DNA from: Spirochaeta sp.
Lineage (GTDB): Bacteria; Spirochaetota; Spirochaetia; Sphaerochaetales; Sphaerochaetaceae
Assembly: GCA_020054965.1 (NCBI GenBank)
Contig: JAIMZO010000016.1
Span: 1-14,159, forward strand
Reading direction: 5' to 3'
DNA: 14,159 nucleotides
In this document: positions 7,314 to 14,159 of the stretch, piece by piece
Numbering within the stretch: position 1 is the stretch's first letter
Layout: every line of letters starts with the position of its first letter
Translations under genes and position numbers: made by a program
The notes under the pieces: generated by a model
Databases searched by the model: none
What the model saw: only the letters and a program-made list of their open reading frames with translations
Told to the model about the DNA's origin: nothing

Positions 7314-7842
7314 TTTTAAAGGAACAACCATCGTCGCAGTGAAAAGAAACGGACATGTCGCCATAGCTGGCGATGGACAGGTCACTGCAGGCGATACGAT
7401 CTTAAAGTCAAACGCACATAAGGTGCGAACACTATATGACGGGAAGGTAATCACCGGCTTCGCTGGAACGACTGCTGATGCATTCACCCTCTTTGAACTT
7501 TTTGAGGGAAAATTGAAGCAGTACAATGGCGACCTGACCCGCTCTGCAGTGGAACTGGCAAAGCAGTGGAGAACCGATAAGCAGTTGCGTCAGCTCGAGG
7601 CAATGATGCTTGTAAGCGATGGAAAGAGAATCTTCCTGATCAATGGAGCAGGGGATGTGGTCGACCCAGAACGGGATGCAATCGGCATTGGAAGTGGGGG
7701 TAACTACGCACTCAGTGCTGCATTGGCATATCTGGAGGCAGACTCCACCATGTCAGCGGAGGAGATTGCCAGAAAGAGTGTACAGATAGCAGCATCAGTC
7801 TGCATCTATACAGATGATCAGATTAACGTAGAGGTACTATAA
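7306..7842 (+). CDS. hslV: HslV, proteasome-like protease subunit
   Basis: Peptidase of the two-part HslUV (ClpYQ) ATP-dependent protease, 178 residues, family-typical length. It forms a double ring of N-terminal-threonine hydrolases. The leader MSSFKG precedes [19 protein letters not shown], so the nucleophile would be Thr7 after removal of six residues; a leader of this kind also occurs in Thermotoga HslV and Bacillus CodW, as I recall them. Other family blocks are [19 protein letters not shown] and the [13 protein letters not shown] segment. Upstream in-frame ATGs lie within xerC and would add unrelated residues. The gene overlaps the xerC end by 8 bases and hslU follows after 4 bases. Confidence 0.96.
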   Translation: MSSFKGTTIVAVKRNGHVAIAGDGQVTAGDTILKSNAHKVRTLYDGKVITGFAGTTADAFTLFELFEGKLKQYNGDLTRSAVELAKQWRTDKQLRQLEAMMLVSDGKRIFLINGAGDVVDPERDAIGIGSGGNYALSAALAYLEADSTMSAEEIARKSVQIAASVCIYTDDQINVEVL

Positions 7843-7846
7843 GCAT

Positions 7847-9226
7847 ATGGGATATTCGGCAAGCAGGAAGCTTGATGAGCTCAAGCCTTCTCAGATTGTT
7901 TCAGAACTGGATAAATATATTATTGGCCAGCAGAAGGCCAAGCGAACCATCGCGGTTGCGATTCGCAACCGGACCCGCAGGAAACGGCTTCCTGAGGAAA
8001 TCAGGGACGAAGTCTCTCCCAAGAACATCATCATGATCGGACCCACTGGAGTGGGAAAGACTGAGATAGCAAGACGTATCGCAAAGTTGTCCAACGCTCC
8101 GTTTATCAAGGTTGAGGCTACCAAGTACACTGAGGTAGGGTACGTCGGACGGGATGTCGAATCAATCATCAGGGACCTCATGAGTATCGCTGTCCAGCAA
8201 GTGAAAGCTGAACTTGCCGAAGCTGAGAAGGAAAAGGTGGCAAGCAGGGTTGAGGAGCGTCTGCTCGATATGTTGCTTCCCCAGGCCAAGGATGATGAGA
8301 AACGCGATGTGGTGCCGGCAGGCAGCAGCTTCACAGACAGCCAGAAGGCAACCCGTGAACGTTTCAGGGAGATGCTCAGGGATGGGAAGTTTGATAACCG
8401 TGAGATAGAAGTCAATGTCCAGAGCAGGAAGCGGGTCGGTATTGAGGTCCTTGGTCAGCCGAACATGGAAGAGTTGCAGGATGCAATGCAGAGCCTTGGC
8501 TCAATCTTTGGGAACGACCGTGGCCATAACCGAAAGTTGACCGTAAAACGTGCCCGTGAGATTTTTACCGAGGAAGAGACCGAGAAGGCGGTGGACAATG
8601 ACCGCGCCATTGAGGAGGCCAAGGAACGGGTAGAGCAGATGGGGATTGTATTCCTCGATGAGATTGACAAGGTCGCCAAAAGCGGTGGTGGAGCTTCCAG
8701 CATTGATGTAAGCAGGGAAGGTGTGCAGCGTGATATACTCCCTATCGTTGAGGGAACCAGTGTTTCCACCAAATGGGGTGTGATCGATACCACACATATC
8801 CTCTTCATTGCCAGTGGTGCATTCCATGTTTCCAAGCCCAGTGACCTGATCCCTGAGTTGCAGGGGCGTTTCCCGCTTCGCGTTGAATTGGATGACCTGA
8901 GTGCTGATGATTTCTACCGGATTCTTACAGAGCCCGCAAATGCGATGACCATGCAGTATCATGAATTGCTCAAGACCGAAGGGGTGGAAATCATATTTGA
9001 CGATGCAGCCATCAGGAAAGTCAGTGAGATAGCCTATGAAGTGAATGCAACGAATGATAATATAGGTGCCAGGAGACTGTTCACCATCATGGAGAAGCTC
9101 CTGGAAGAACTTTCCTTCAGTGCAGATGAGCTTTCAGGTCAAACCATCACCATCACCGCAGCATACGTTGATGAACGGTTGCATGATGTTCTCCAGGATC
9201 AGGACCTCTCCAAGTTCATTCTCTAA
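7847..9226 (+). CDS. hslU: HslU, AAA+ unfoldase of the HslUV protease
   Basis: Hexameric ATPase of 459 residues that unfolds substrates and feeds them to HslV. The N-terminal segment has PSQIVSELDKYIIGQ, then Walker A GPTGVGKT (65-72), the pore loop GYVG (98-101), the intermediate I-domain (about 110-245), Walker B VFLDEIDK near residue 270, and sensor regions with ELQGRFPLRVEL and NIGARRL. The C-terminus DLSKFIL matches the tail that docks into HslV and activates it. A GAGG ribosome site lies within the end of hslV, 12 bases upstream of ATG 7847. The length is close to E. coli HslU. No damaged motif is seen. Confidence 0.97.
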   Translation: MGYSASRKLDELKPSQIVSELDKYIIGQQKAKRTIAVAIRNRTRRKRLPEEIRDEVSPKNIIMIGPTGVGKTEIARRIAKLSNAPFIKVEATKYTEVGYVGRDVESIIRDLMSIAVQQVKAELAEAEKEKVASRVEERLLDMLLPQAKDDEKRDVVPAGSSFTDSQKATRERFREMLRDGKFDNREIEVNVQSRKRVGIEVLGQPNMEELQDAMQSLGSIFGNDRGHNRKLTVKRAREIFTEEETEKAVDNDRAIEEAKERVEQMGIVFLDEIDKVAKSGGGASSIDVSREGVQRDILPIVEGTSVSTKWGVIDTTHILFIASGAFHVSKPSDLIPELQGRFPLRVELDDLSADDFYRILTEPANAMTMQYHELLKTEGVEIIFDDAAIRKVSEIAYEVNATNDNIGARRLFTIMEKLLEELSFSADELSGQTITITAAYVDERLHDVLQDQDLSKFIL

Positions 9227-9231
9227 GGGGG
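9225..9231 (+). promoter_or_regulatory. Ribosome binding site supporting a TTG start
   Basis: AAGGGGG overlaps the hslU stop and ends 4 bases before TTG 9236, the only sensible start that keeps the conserved N-terminal YEHALKEA block. Confidence 0.7.
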
Positions 9232-9235
9232 TAAT

Positions 9236-10237
9236 TTGGAATTCCTAACGCTCGAGGCAGAAGACTATGAACACGCATTGAAAGAAGCCCGCATGCAGTG
9301 GGGAAGTGCAGTGCGTGTTCATACGCGTAAGGATTTCCTGGTGAAAAAAGGGATGCGAAAGGAAAAACGTTGCCGCATCACCTTTTTCCTGGTGGAGGAT
9401 GCAGAACCTGTTGAAGAGGGGGTGGCGGAAGGTCCTGTTTTCCATGCAGGGGACCATTTGTCCTTTCTTATGGAACAAAATGAGATTCCCCCGGCCAGAA
9501 TCGAACAAATCAAGCGTATGTTGTTGCCCGAAGAGAAGACCCTGGGTCAAGCAGAGCTTGAAGTCCGGTTTTTCCAGTATCTTCTTGAAGGCCTGCAGTT
9601 TGAGGATTCCGTCCAACAACGGTACCTAGTGCTGGTAGGACCGGCCGGGGTGGGGAAGACCACCAGCCTGGTAAAACTTGCTATCCATCTCCGGGCAAAA
9701 GAGGGAAAGAAAGTAGCCCTGCTCAGTTTTGATGTGCATCGTCCTGGTGCGTTGGAACAGGTGAGATTCTTTGCAAAGGAGTACTCCCTCCCGCTGTATG
9801 AGGCCACTGATGCAGGGGTATTGTCTGGGTTGCTTGACGCCCTGGAGACCTATGACCATGTTCTGGTCGATACCACCGGCCATAGCAGCAAGGATGTGAT
9901 GCTTAGGGATTCTCTTTCCGACCTGTTTTCCTCTTTTGATGACAAGGAACGTGAGTACACCTTGGTGGTCAGTGCAAGCAGTAAATTCACCGACCTTATT
10001 GCACAGTATGAACTGTTCAGTGAATATAACCTGCGAAAATTACTGGTGACCAAGCTCGATGAGACCCAAGGGATAGGCAATATTCTGTTCTTTGCCAAGG
10101 AGGCTGGGCTTCCTCTCTCCTTCCTTGCTGATGGACAGGGGGTGCCTGAGGATTTTCATCGTGCCGATGCGTCGGTATTGGTTCCCCGATTGCGTGGTTT
10201 TACTCTTGAGCTTGATCAATTCTTCCCATCTCCCTGA
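9236..10237 (+). CDS. FlhF-like SRP-family GTPase
   Basis: Protein of 333 residues from TTG 9236. The N-terminal block (1-30: EDYEHALKEARMQWG.AVRVHTR) is the FlhF-type start, followed by a variable region (about 35-100) and an SRP54-like N/G domain. The GTPase motifs are G1 GPAGVGKTT (135-143), the SRP-specific block SFDVHRPGALEQ (164-175, in place of DTYRIGAVEQ), G3 DTTGHSSKD (212-220, in place of DTAGRS), G4 TKLDET (272-277) and the closing loop GQGVPEDF (300-307). FlhF normally sets the place and number of flagella. No flagellar gene is in the window. It follows hslU by 9 bases, and its end overlaps the convergent PBP gene by 22. FtsY or Ffh are less likely because the N-terminal block and length fit FlhF better. 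Confidence 0.8.
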   Translation: MEFLTLEAEDYEHALKEARMQWGSAVRVHTRKDFLVKKGMRKEKRCRITFFLVEDAEPVEEGVAEGPVFHAGDHLSFLMEQNEIPPARIEQIKRMLLPEEKTLGQAELEVRFFQYLLEGLQFEDSVQQRYLVLVGPAGVGKTTSLVKLAIHLRAKEGKKVALLSFDVHRPGALEQVRFFAKEYSLPLYEATDAGVLSGLLDALETYDHVLVDTTGHSSKDVMLRDSLSDLFSSFDDKEREYTLVVSASSKFTDLIAQYELFSEYNLRKLLVTKLDETQGIGNILFFAKEAGLPLSFLADGQGVPEDFHRADASVLVPRLRGFTLELDQFFPSP

Positions 10238-11901
10238 AGGATGGGTGTATCGCTTGCAATCAGTTTTCCCTGGCTTATGAGCGTCCTGACGATGGCGCCA
10301 ACCGCTGGCGCTGCTACATTTGATCCATATAGGGAAGCCCCTTTCGGATTACCCGCCGCTACATAGAGTATGTACTGTGGATTATCAATCGGCACCATGC
10401 CAAGTGTAGATACGAGGATGGTTCCATCCTCATAGCTTTTTGTCTCCTCATTGAACAGTTGGGCTGTTCCCGTCTTGACCCCTAGGGCCACACCCTCAAC
10501 GCTTGCCTGGATTCCCGTGCCTCCTGAAAGTGAAGCGCGGTACATTCCTTCACGAATCCGTTCAGTGACCGAAGGTTCCAGCACCTGGGAGATCACCATA
10601 CGTTCCCGTTGGTAGCTTTTCTCTCCGCTAACGGGAGAGGAACGGGAGAGGATAAGATGTGGAGCGATGAGTTCCCCCCTTGGAGAGAGTGCTGTAGCTG
10701 CTGTACAGAGATGCAAGGCACTTACCAAGAGCTCCTGTCCAAAGGCAATGGTTGGCAGGGTTCTTCCAGACCACTGGGAAGGGTTGGCGATATATGCCTT
10801 TGCCTTGGAGGGGAGCGATATATCATAGCTGTTGGTGAATCCCATTTGTTCCAACATAGTATAAAAAGAAATGGGGTCAGTCTGGAGTGCCCAATGCGAA
10901 ATTGCCCCATTGCATGATTTTGCAAGCATGGTTTCCACATCAACTTCCCCATGTGGTGAAGTACAGTTGATCGTCACATTGCTGGATCCTGCATGGAAGG
11001 TGTAGGAACCATCACAGAGAAAGGGCTCTTCAGTCTGTGCCTCTCCAATCTGGAGGATGGAAGCCATACTGAACAGCTTGAAGACTGATCCTGGCTCATA
11101 CAGAAGATTCACTGCATTGTTCCTTCTTTGTTCTTCCTCACTGTGACCAAGAGCATTGATATCGTACCAAGGGTAGCTGGACATGCCAAGAATATCACCA
11201 TTTTGGGCATCGAGTACGAGTGCCATTGCATAATCAGGGTTGAATTCATCGGCAATTTGTTGCAGCTGTACATCCAATGCGTACTGGATATCTATATCCA
11301 GGGTGAGTATGACATCCTCCCCATAGGTAGTGTTACGGTTCCCGATTTCTGGATAAGGATTGAGGAATTCTTCCTGACTCAACTCAATTCCTTCAATTCC
11401 CTCCATATCTACATTGGTGAATCCAATGGTCTGTGATGCGTGGAATTTTGCAGGATAGGTGCGCCCTATCCGTTTCTCCACGTTTACCTGGTTCTGCAGG
11501 CCATGTTCCTGCAAGATGCTGCGCAGGGGTTCTACCTGTCTGTCGTCTATCGCCTTCTTGATCTGTGCATAAGTGGTGTAGTTGCTTGCTTTCTGTTGTA
11601 TCTCTGATGGGCTCATCTCTACAAAAGGGGCAATGATCTCGCTTACCTGAGTTAGGTCCTCGATCTTGTTGAGATGAAGGTATACGCCCCAATAGGGACG
11701 TTCAATGGCGAGAATTCTTCCATTTCGGTCATAGATTGTTCCCCTTACCACATTTTCAGCTACCTCTGGATTGTGGTATGTTTTTGTCTGTGGCTGGCCA
11801 GAAAGCATCAGAAAGGCCAATCTGATGAAAAAAATCCCTAGGATAAGGGAAATAAGGACGGTGAAGAATTTGATATATGTATGGTTTGGACTGGTAGCCA
11901 T
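10216..11901 (-). CDS. ftsI: Class B penicillin-binding protein (FtsI/PBP2-type transpeptidase)
   Basis: Membrane-anchored DD-transpeptidase of 561 residues that cross-links peptidoglycan, probably at the septum with FtsW. It has a short cytoplasmic N-terminus, one membrane span at about 11-33, and the pedestal domain beginning with RGTIYDRNGRILA (53-65). In the transpeptidase domain the serine nucleophile motif is SVFK (272-275), the second motif SCN (329-331) and the third KTG (476-478); all are intact, so the enzyme should bind beta-lactams. No PASTA domains are seen. The call as FtsI rather than the elongation PBP2 is an inference from length and similarity to SpoVD/FtsI. The start ATG has in-frame TAG TAG just upstream and no Shine-Dalgarno; TATAAT lies 6 bases before it. 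It converges with the FlhF-like gene, overlapping by 22 bases. Confidence 0.92.
   Translation of the reverse strand: MATSPNHTYIKFFTVLISLILGIFFIRLAFLMLSGQPQTKTYHNPEVAENVVRGTIYDRNGRILAIERPYWGVYLHLNKIEDLTQVSEIIAPFVEMSPSEIQQKASNYTTYAQIKKAIDDRQVEPLRSILQEHGLQNQVNVEKRIGRTYPAKFHASQTIGFTNVDMEGIEGIELSQEEFLNPYPEIGNRNTTYGEDVILTLDIDIQYALDVQLQQIADEFNPDYAMALVLDAQNGDILGMSSYPWYDINALGHSEEEQRRNNAVNLLYEPGSVFKLFSMASILQIGEAQTEEPFLCDGSYTFHAGSSNVTINCTSPHGEVDVETMLAKSCNGAISHWALQTDPISFYTMLEQMGFTNSYDISLPSKAKAYIANPSQWSGRTLPTIAFGQELLVSALHLCTAATALSPRGELIAPHLILSRSSPVSGEKSYQRERMVISQVLEPSVTERIREGMYRASLSGGTGIQASVEGVALGVKTGTAQLFNEETKSYEDGTILVSTLGMVPIDNPQYILYVAAGNPKGASLYGSNVAAPAVGAIVRTLISQGKLIASDTPILQGDGKN
10225..10245. terminator. 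Hairpin at the convergent 3' ends, weak terminator candidate
   Basis: CCCATC (10225-10230) and GATGGG (10240-10245) form a 6-pair stem with a 9-base loop, placed over the stop of the FlhF-like gene and next to the stop of the PBP gene. No T-run follows on either strand, so it is not a classical intrinsic terminator. Confidence 0.25.
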
Positions 11902-11915
11902 GATTGAATTATACT
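11886..11915 (+). promoter_or_regulatory. Possible promoter of the LysM-LytM gene, overlapping the divergent one
   Basis: TATACT (11910-11915) on the + strand overlaps the - strand TATAAT. TTGGAC (11886-11891), inside the PBP reading frame, is 18 bases upstream but matches the -35 consensus poorly. The start point would be near 11922, just before the ribosome site GGAAAGG (11924-11930). Confidence 0.35.
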
Positions 11916-11939
11916 ACTATGTAGGAAAGGTAATGTCGA
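11908..11939 (-). promoter_or_regulatory. Promoter of the PBP gene, -10 placed for a leaderless message
   Basis: Reading the - strand, a perfect TATAAT occupies 11913-11908, six bases before the ATG at 11901. The expected start point falls on or next to the ATG. The best -35-like hexamer, TCGACA (11939-11934), is 20 bases away, longer than usual, so recognition may depend mainly on the -10. Confidence 0.45.
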
Positions 11940-11942
11940 GCT

Positions 11943-13058
11943 ATGGGAAAAGACTACTACGATGACATGCAAGAGCGGTCTTCTTGGCGTTCAGGAAGGG
12001 ATGGCTCAGAAAATAACCGACCGAGCAAAGGGCTGATCTGGACGATTGCCCTGGGTATCGCTATCTGTGTGGTGGTAATTGTGATCTGGTATCAGTTTTT
12101 TCCAGCACAGAATCAAGGTCCCGAAAACCAATCTACGGTGATTGAGGAAGTACTACCCGAGGTGAAGGAAATTGCTGATGCACCGCAAATCAGAAGTGAT
12201 GTGAACCCGGAAGGGGGCATATCGCCATCGGATGCACCGGTAGTGGATACGGGAAGTGCCAGGGCAATCGATGATTCTTCTCCCCTTCGGAGAACTCCCA
12301 CCACCAGTGGTGCTTCCATCCAGTATGCAGAGCATCTGGTCAAGGAAGGTGAGGATCTTGCGTCCATCGCAGATTTGTACAGTCTCAAGCCACAGACCTT
12401 GATCAGTGTGAACAAAATCCGGAACATCCAAGCTGTCAAGGAAGGGGTTGTCCTTACCATTCCCGACCGTGATGGTCAGCTCTATACAGTGAGAGAGGGC
12501 GATATGCTCAGCACAATCGCCCGAAGGTACAGTCCCACCTTGGGGTGGAAGACCTTGCAGGAGCTCAATAACCTGAAGAATGAGAGGATTTTCGTTGGTC
12601 AGGAGCTTTTCATTCCTGATACCTCATCATCCTCTCTTGCCCAGCTCACTGATGTTTCCCCCATCCAGTTCCAGAAACCGTCCTCAGGAACCATCAGCAG
12701 GCTCTTTGGACAGTCTTTTGAGAACCCGACAACCGGGACCAGTGAAATCCTCGCCGGAATCCTCATTGAAGGCGATTGGGGAGAAGCTGTTGTAGCTTCA
12801 GCCAAGGGTGAAGTGGTAGATGCAGGGTATGAGCAGAAGGGTAGGGGGAGATTCGTGATCCTCAGCCATGAGGGTGGCTACCGAAGCAGTTATTACCATC
12901 TGGAGAATGTAAGCAGTGATGTGCGCATCGGTGCAAGTCTCGAAAAGGGACAGGTTATAGGGAGTATCGGAACCAGTGGGACTGATTATGAGCAACCGAC
13001 GCTCTTCTTCAGCATCGAACAATCTGGAATTGCGCTTGATCCCCTGCAATTCTTCTAG
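11943..13058 (+). CDS. LysM-LysM-degenerate LytM (M23-like) envelope protein, NlpD/EnvC type
   Basis: Envelope protein of 371 residues: a hydrophilic N-terminus (1-30), a membrane span at about 31-50, an acidic and Ser/Pro-rich linker (55-125), two LysM peptidoglycan-binding domains (about 130-174 with VKEGEDLASIADLYSL, and 180-226 with YTVREGDMLSTIARRYS), and a LytM/M23 fold (about 245-371). The M23 zinc site is lost: HxGxD is LAGIL (270-274) and the final HLH is TLF (353-355), leaving only His319 in YYHL. It should not cut peptidoglycan. Inactive LytM proteins such as NlpD and EnvC activate amidases at the septum, a plausible role here. It is divergent from the PBP gene across 41 bases. Ribosome site GGAAAGG is 12 bases from ATG 11943. 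ATG 11967 is an alternative start. Confidence 0.88.
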   Translation: MGKDYYDDMQERSSWRSGRDGSENNRPSKGLIWTIALGIAICVVVIVIWYQFFPAQNQGPENQSTVIEEVLPEVKEIADAPQIRSDVNPEGGISPSDAPVVDTGSARAIDDSSPLRRTPTTSGASIQYAEHLVKEGEDLASIADLYSLKPQTLISVNKIRNIQAVKEGVVLTIPDRDGQLYTVREGDMLSTIARRYSPTLGWKTLQELNNLKNERIFVGQELFIPDTSSSSLAQLTDVSPIQFQKPSSGTISRLFGQSFENPTTGTSEILAGILIEGDWGEAVVASAKGEVVDAGYEQKGRGRFVILSHEGGYRSSYYHLENVSSDVRIGASLEKGQVIGSIGTSGTDYEQPTLFFSIEQSGIALDPLQFF

Positions 13059-13074
13059 GATAATTGTGGATACC

Positions 13075-13110
13075 AAAAAGGAGACCGCAAATGCAGTCTC
13101 CTTCCCTTTT
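13075..13110. terminator. Bidirectional intrinsic terminator between the LysM-LytM gene and secA
   Basis: An 8-pair stem, AAGGAGAC (13078-13085) and GTCTCCTT (13096-13103), encloses a 10-base loop. An A-run (13075-13079) on one side gives a U-tract for - strand secA messages, and CCCTTTT (13104-13110) follows on the + side for the LysM-LytM gene. The U-tract is better in the secA direction. Confidence 0.85.
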
Positions 13111-13127
13111 GCTGTTTGGGCAAATCC

Positions 13128-14159
13128 TTAAGCATTCTTTCCGCAGCAATGCTTGTATTTCTTACCGCTCCCGCATGGGCATGGGTCATTCCTTCCCACC
13201 TTTGGGGTCTGTCTTCTTACCGTAACCGGAGCCGTCTCCCCTTCACCCTGTACTCGCCGGGGACCTTGGCTTGCACTACTGAAAGCACCTTGTGCCTGGT
13301 GACGCTCCACTGTTTTGGCTTCCTTGACCTTTTGTCGGTACTGCTGTTCCGGTTTGGTAATCTTCACACTGACCAGGGTTTGTGCCATGAATACCTTGAT
13401 TCCTTCAAGCATCTCGGTAAAGATCTCAAACCCTTCCACCTTGTACTCAACCAGCGGATTACGTTGTGCGTAGCTTCTCAGGCCTACGGCGTCACGAAGA
13501 TCTTCAAGAGCTGTGAGATGGTCCTGCCATCTGAGATCGATCTGACGGAGGTAGTTGAAACGGAGGAAATCGTTGAATGGTTTCTCTCCCGTGAGGGCAA
13601 CCTTGTCATCAATCTCCTTGTCGATATACTGCCGCAGTTGTCGTTTGTACTCCTCTGGTGAAGCTTGCTCGGGAAGGGGAGGAATCTCAAGGTGAAACGT
13701 GGTGAACATCCCCTCAAGCAACTTGATTCCCTTCTTGTCGTCCTTGCCATCGGAAAATACCTGGTCAACCATATCATCGCTGATATCGTGACAAATACCC
13801 CTGACACGTTCCAGTAGGTGCTCATCGCAAAGGATTGCATCACGCTCATTATAGAGATAATTTCTCTGTTCATTGAGCACATCATCGTATTCAAGAAGGT
13901 GTTTCCTGATTTCAAAGTTGCGATCCTCTACACGCTTCTGGGCTTTCTCGATTGCATTGCTCAGCATACGGTGTTCAATGGGCTCCCCATCCTGCATGCC
14001 GATCTTGCCGAGTATGTTCTTCAGGTTTTCAGATGCGAAAAGGCGCATCAGGGAATCATCCAGGGAGACAAAGAACCGGCTTGCACCAGGGTCTCCCTGA
14101 CGGCCACTCCGGCCACGGAGCTGATTGTCGATACGTCTGGATTCATGCCTTTCAGTACC
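13128..14159 (-). CDS. secA: SecA, preprotein translocase motor ATPase (C-terminal part)
   Basis: This is the last 343 residues of SecA, which drives proteins through SecYEG; the frame is open to the window edge, so the start lies beyond 14159. It begins with the helicase-type block [25 protein letters not shown], containing the QxxGRxGR motif VI of the second nucleotide-binding domain, and continues through the helical scaffold and wing domains ([41 protein letters not shown]). A variable linker leads to the C-terminal zinc-binding tail [16 protein letters not shown], which binds SecB or ribosomes in other species. The TAA stop at 13130-13128 is followed by the intrinsic terminator. An internal ATG at 14048 is not the start. 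It converges with the LysM-LytM gene. Confidence 0.97.
   Translation of the reverse strand, partial: GTERHESRRIDNQLRGRSGRQGDPGASRFFVSLDDSLMRLFASENLKNILGKIGMQDGEPIEHRMLSNAIEKAQKRVEDRNFEIRKHLLEYDDVLNEQRNYLYNERDAILCDEHLLERVRGICHDISDDMVDQVFSDGKDDKKGIKLLEGMFTTFHLEIPPLPEQASPEEYKRQLRQYIDKEIDDKVALTGEKPFNDFLRFNYLRQIDLRWQDHLTALEDLRDAVGLRSYAQRNPLVEYKVEGFEIFTEMLEGIKVFMAQTLVSVKITKPEQQYRQKVKEAKTVERHQAQGAFSSASQGPRRVQGEGETAPVTVRRQTPKVGRNDPCPCGSGKKYKHCCGKNA

Noticed and set aside
10290..10315. GCGCCA/TGGCGC inverted repeat near the 3' end of the PBP gene
   Set aside because: It is made of alanine and glycine codons in coding sequence with no T-run; coding constraint explains it.
11943..13058. Reading the LysM-M23 gene as an active endopeptidase
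   Set aside because: HxGxD and the final HxH are both lost, so an active zinc site is not supported.

Overview
The window is a compact, all-coding piece of a bacterial chromosome with roughly balanced base composition. It most likely comes from a spirochaete, and probably from the Sphaerochaetaceae. This rests on the ftsW-ftsQ-ftsA-ftsZ ... dprA ... hslV-hslU gene order, which matches the order I recall from Borrelia and Treponema, and on the general look of the HslU, FtsA and FtsZ proteins. No rRNA, tRNA, CRISPR array, insertion sequence or prophage is visible, and no gene-free stretch exceeds 100 bases.

Region 1 (1-3876, + strand) is the end of a division and cell wall cluster: the 3' part of ftsW, then ftsQ (divIB), ftsA and ftsZ. 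murG, murC and ddl, which often sit between ftsW and ftsQ in other phyla, are absent here. Region 2 (3879-10237, + strand) continues almost without gaps: a XerD-type tyrosine recombinase, a TauE/SafE (TSUP) membrane permease, a short divergent DprA-like protein, a second Xer recombinase (XerC/CodV type), the HslVU protease-unfoldase pair, and an FlhF-like SRP-family GTPase. Eleven consecutive + strand genes are separated by at most 33 bases or overlap, so they look like one long operon joining septum formation, chromosome dimer resolution, DNA processing and proteolysis.

Region 3 (10216-13058) holds a class B penicillin-binding protein (FtsI/PBP2 type) on the - strand, whose 3' end overlaps the end of the FlhF-like gene by 22 bases. 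A LysM-LysM-LytM envelope protein is divergent from it across only 41 bases. The LytM domain has lost nearly all of its zinc ligands, so it resembles NlpD/EnvC-type activators of cell wall amidases rather than an active peptidase. The two genes appear to share overlapping divergent -10 elements, and the PBP message may be leaderless. Region 4 (13075-14159) is a bidirectional terminator followed by the C-terminal part of secA on the - strand, running off the window.

Points most worth a second look are the inactive LytM regulator paired divergently with a septal transpeptidase, the FlhF-like GTPase standing where I recall flagellar genes following hslU in motile spirochaetes, the short DprA without its winged-helix tail, and two Xer recombinases in one operon. 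I see no wholly new system. The novelty is in gene arrangement and in altered active sites.
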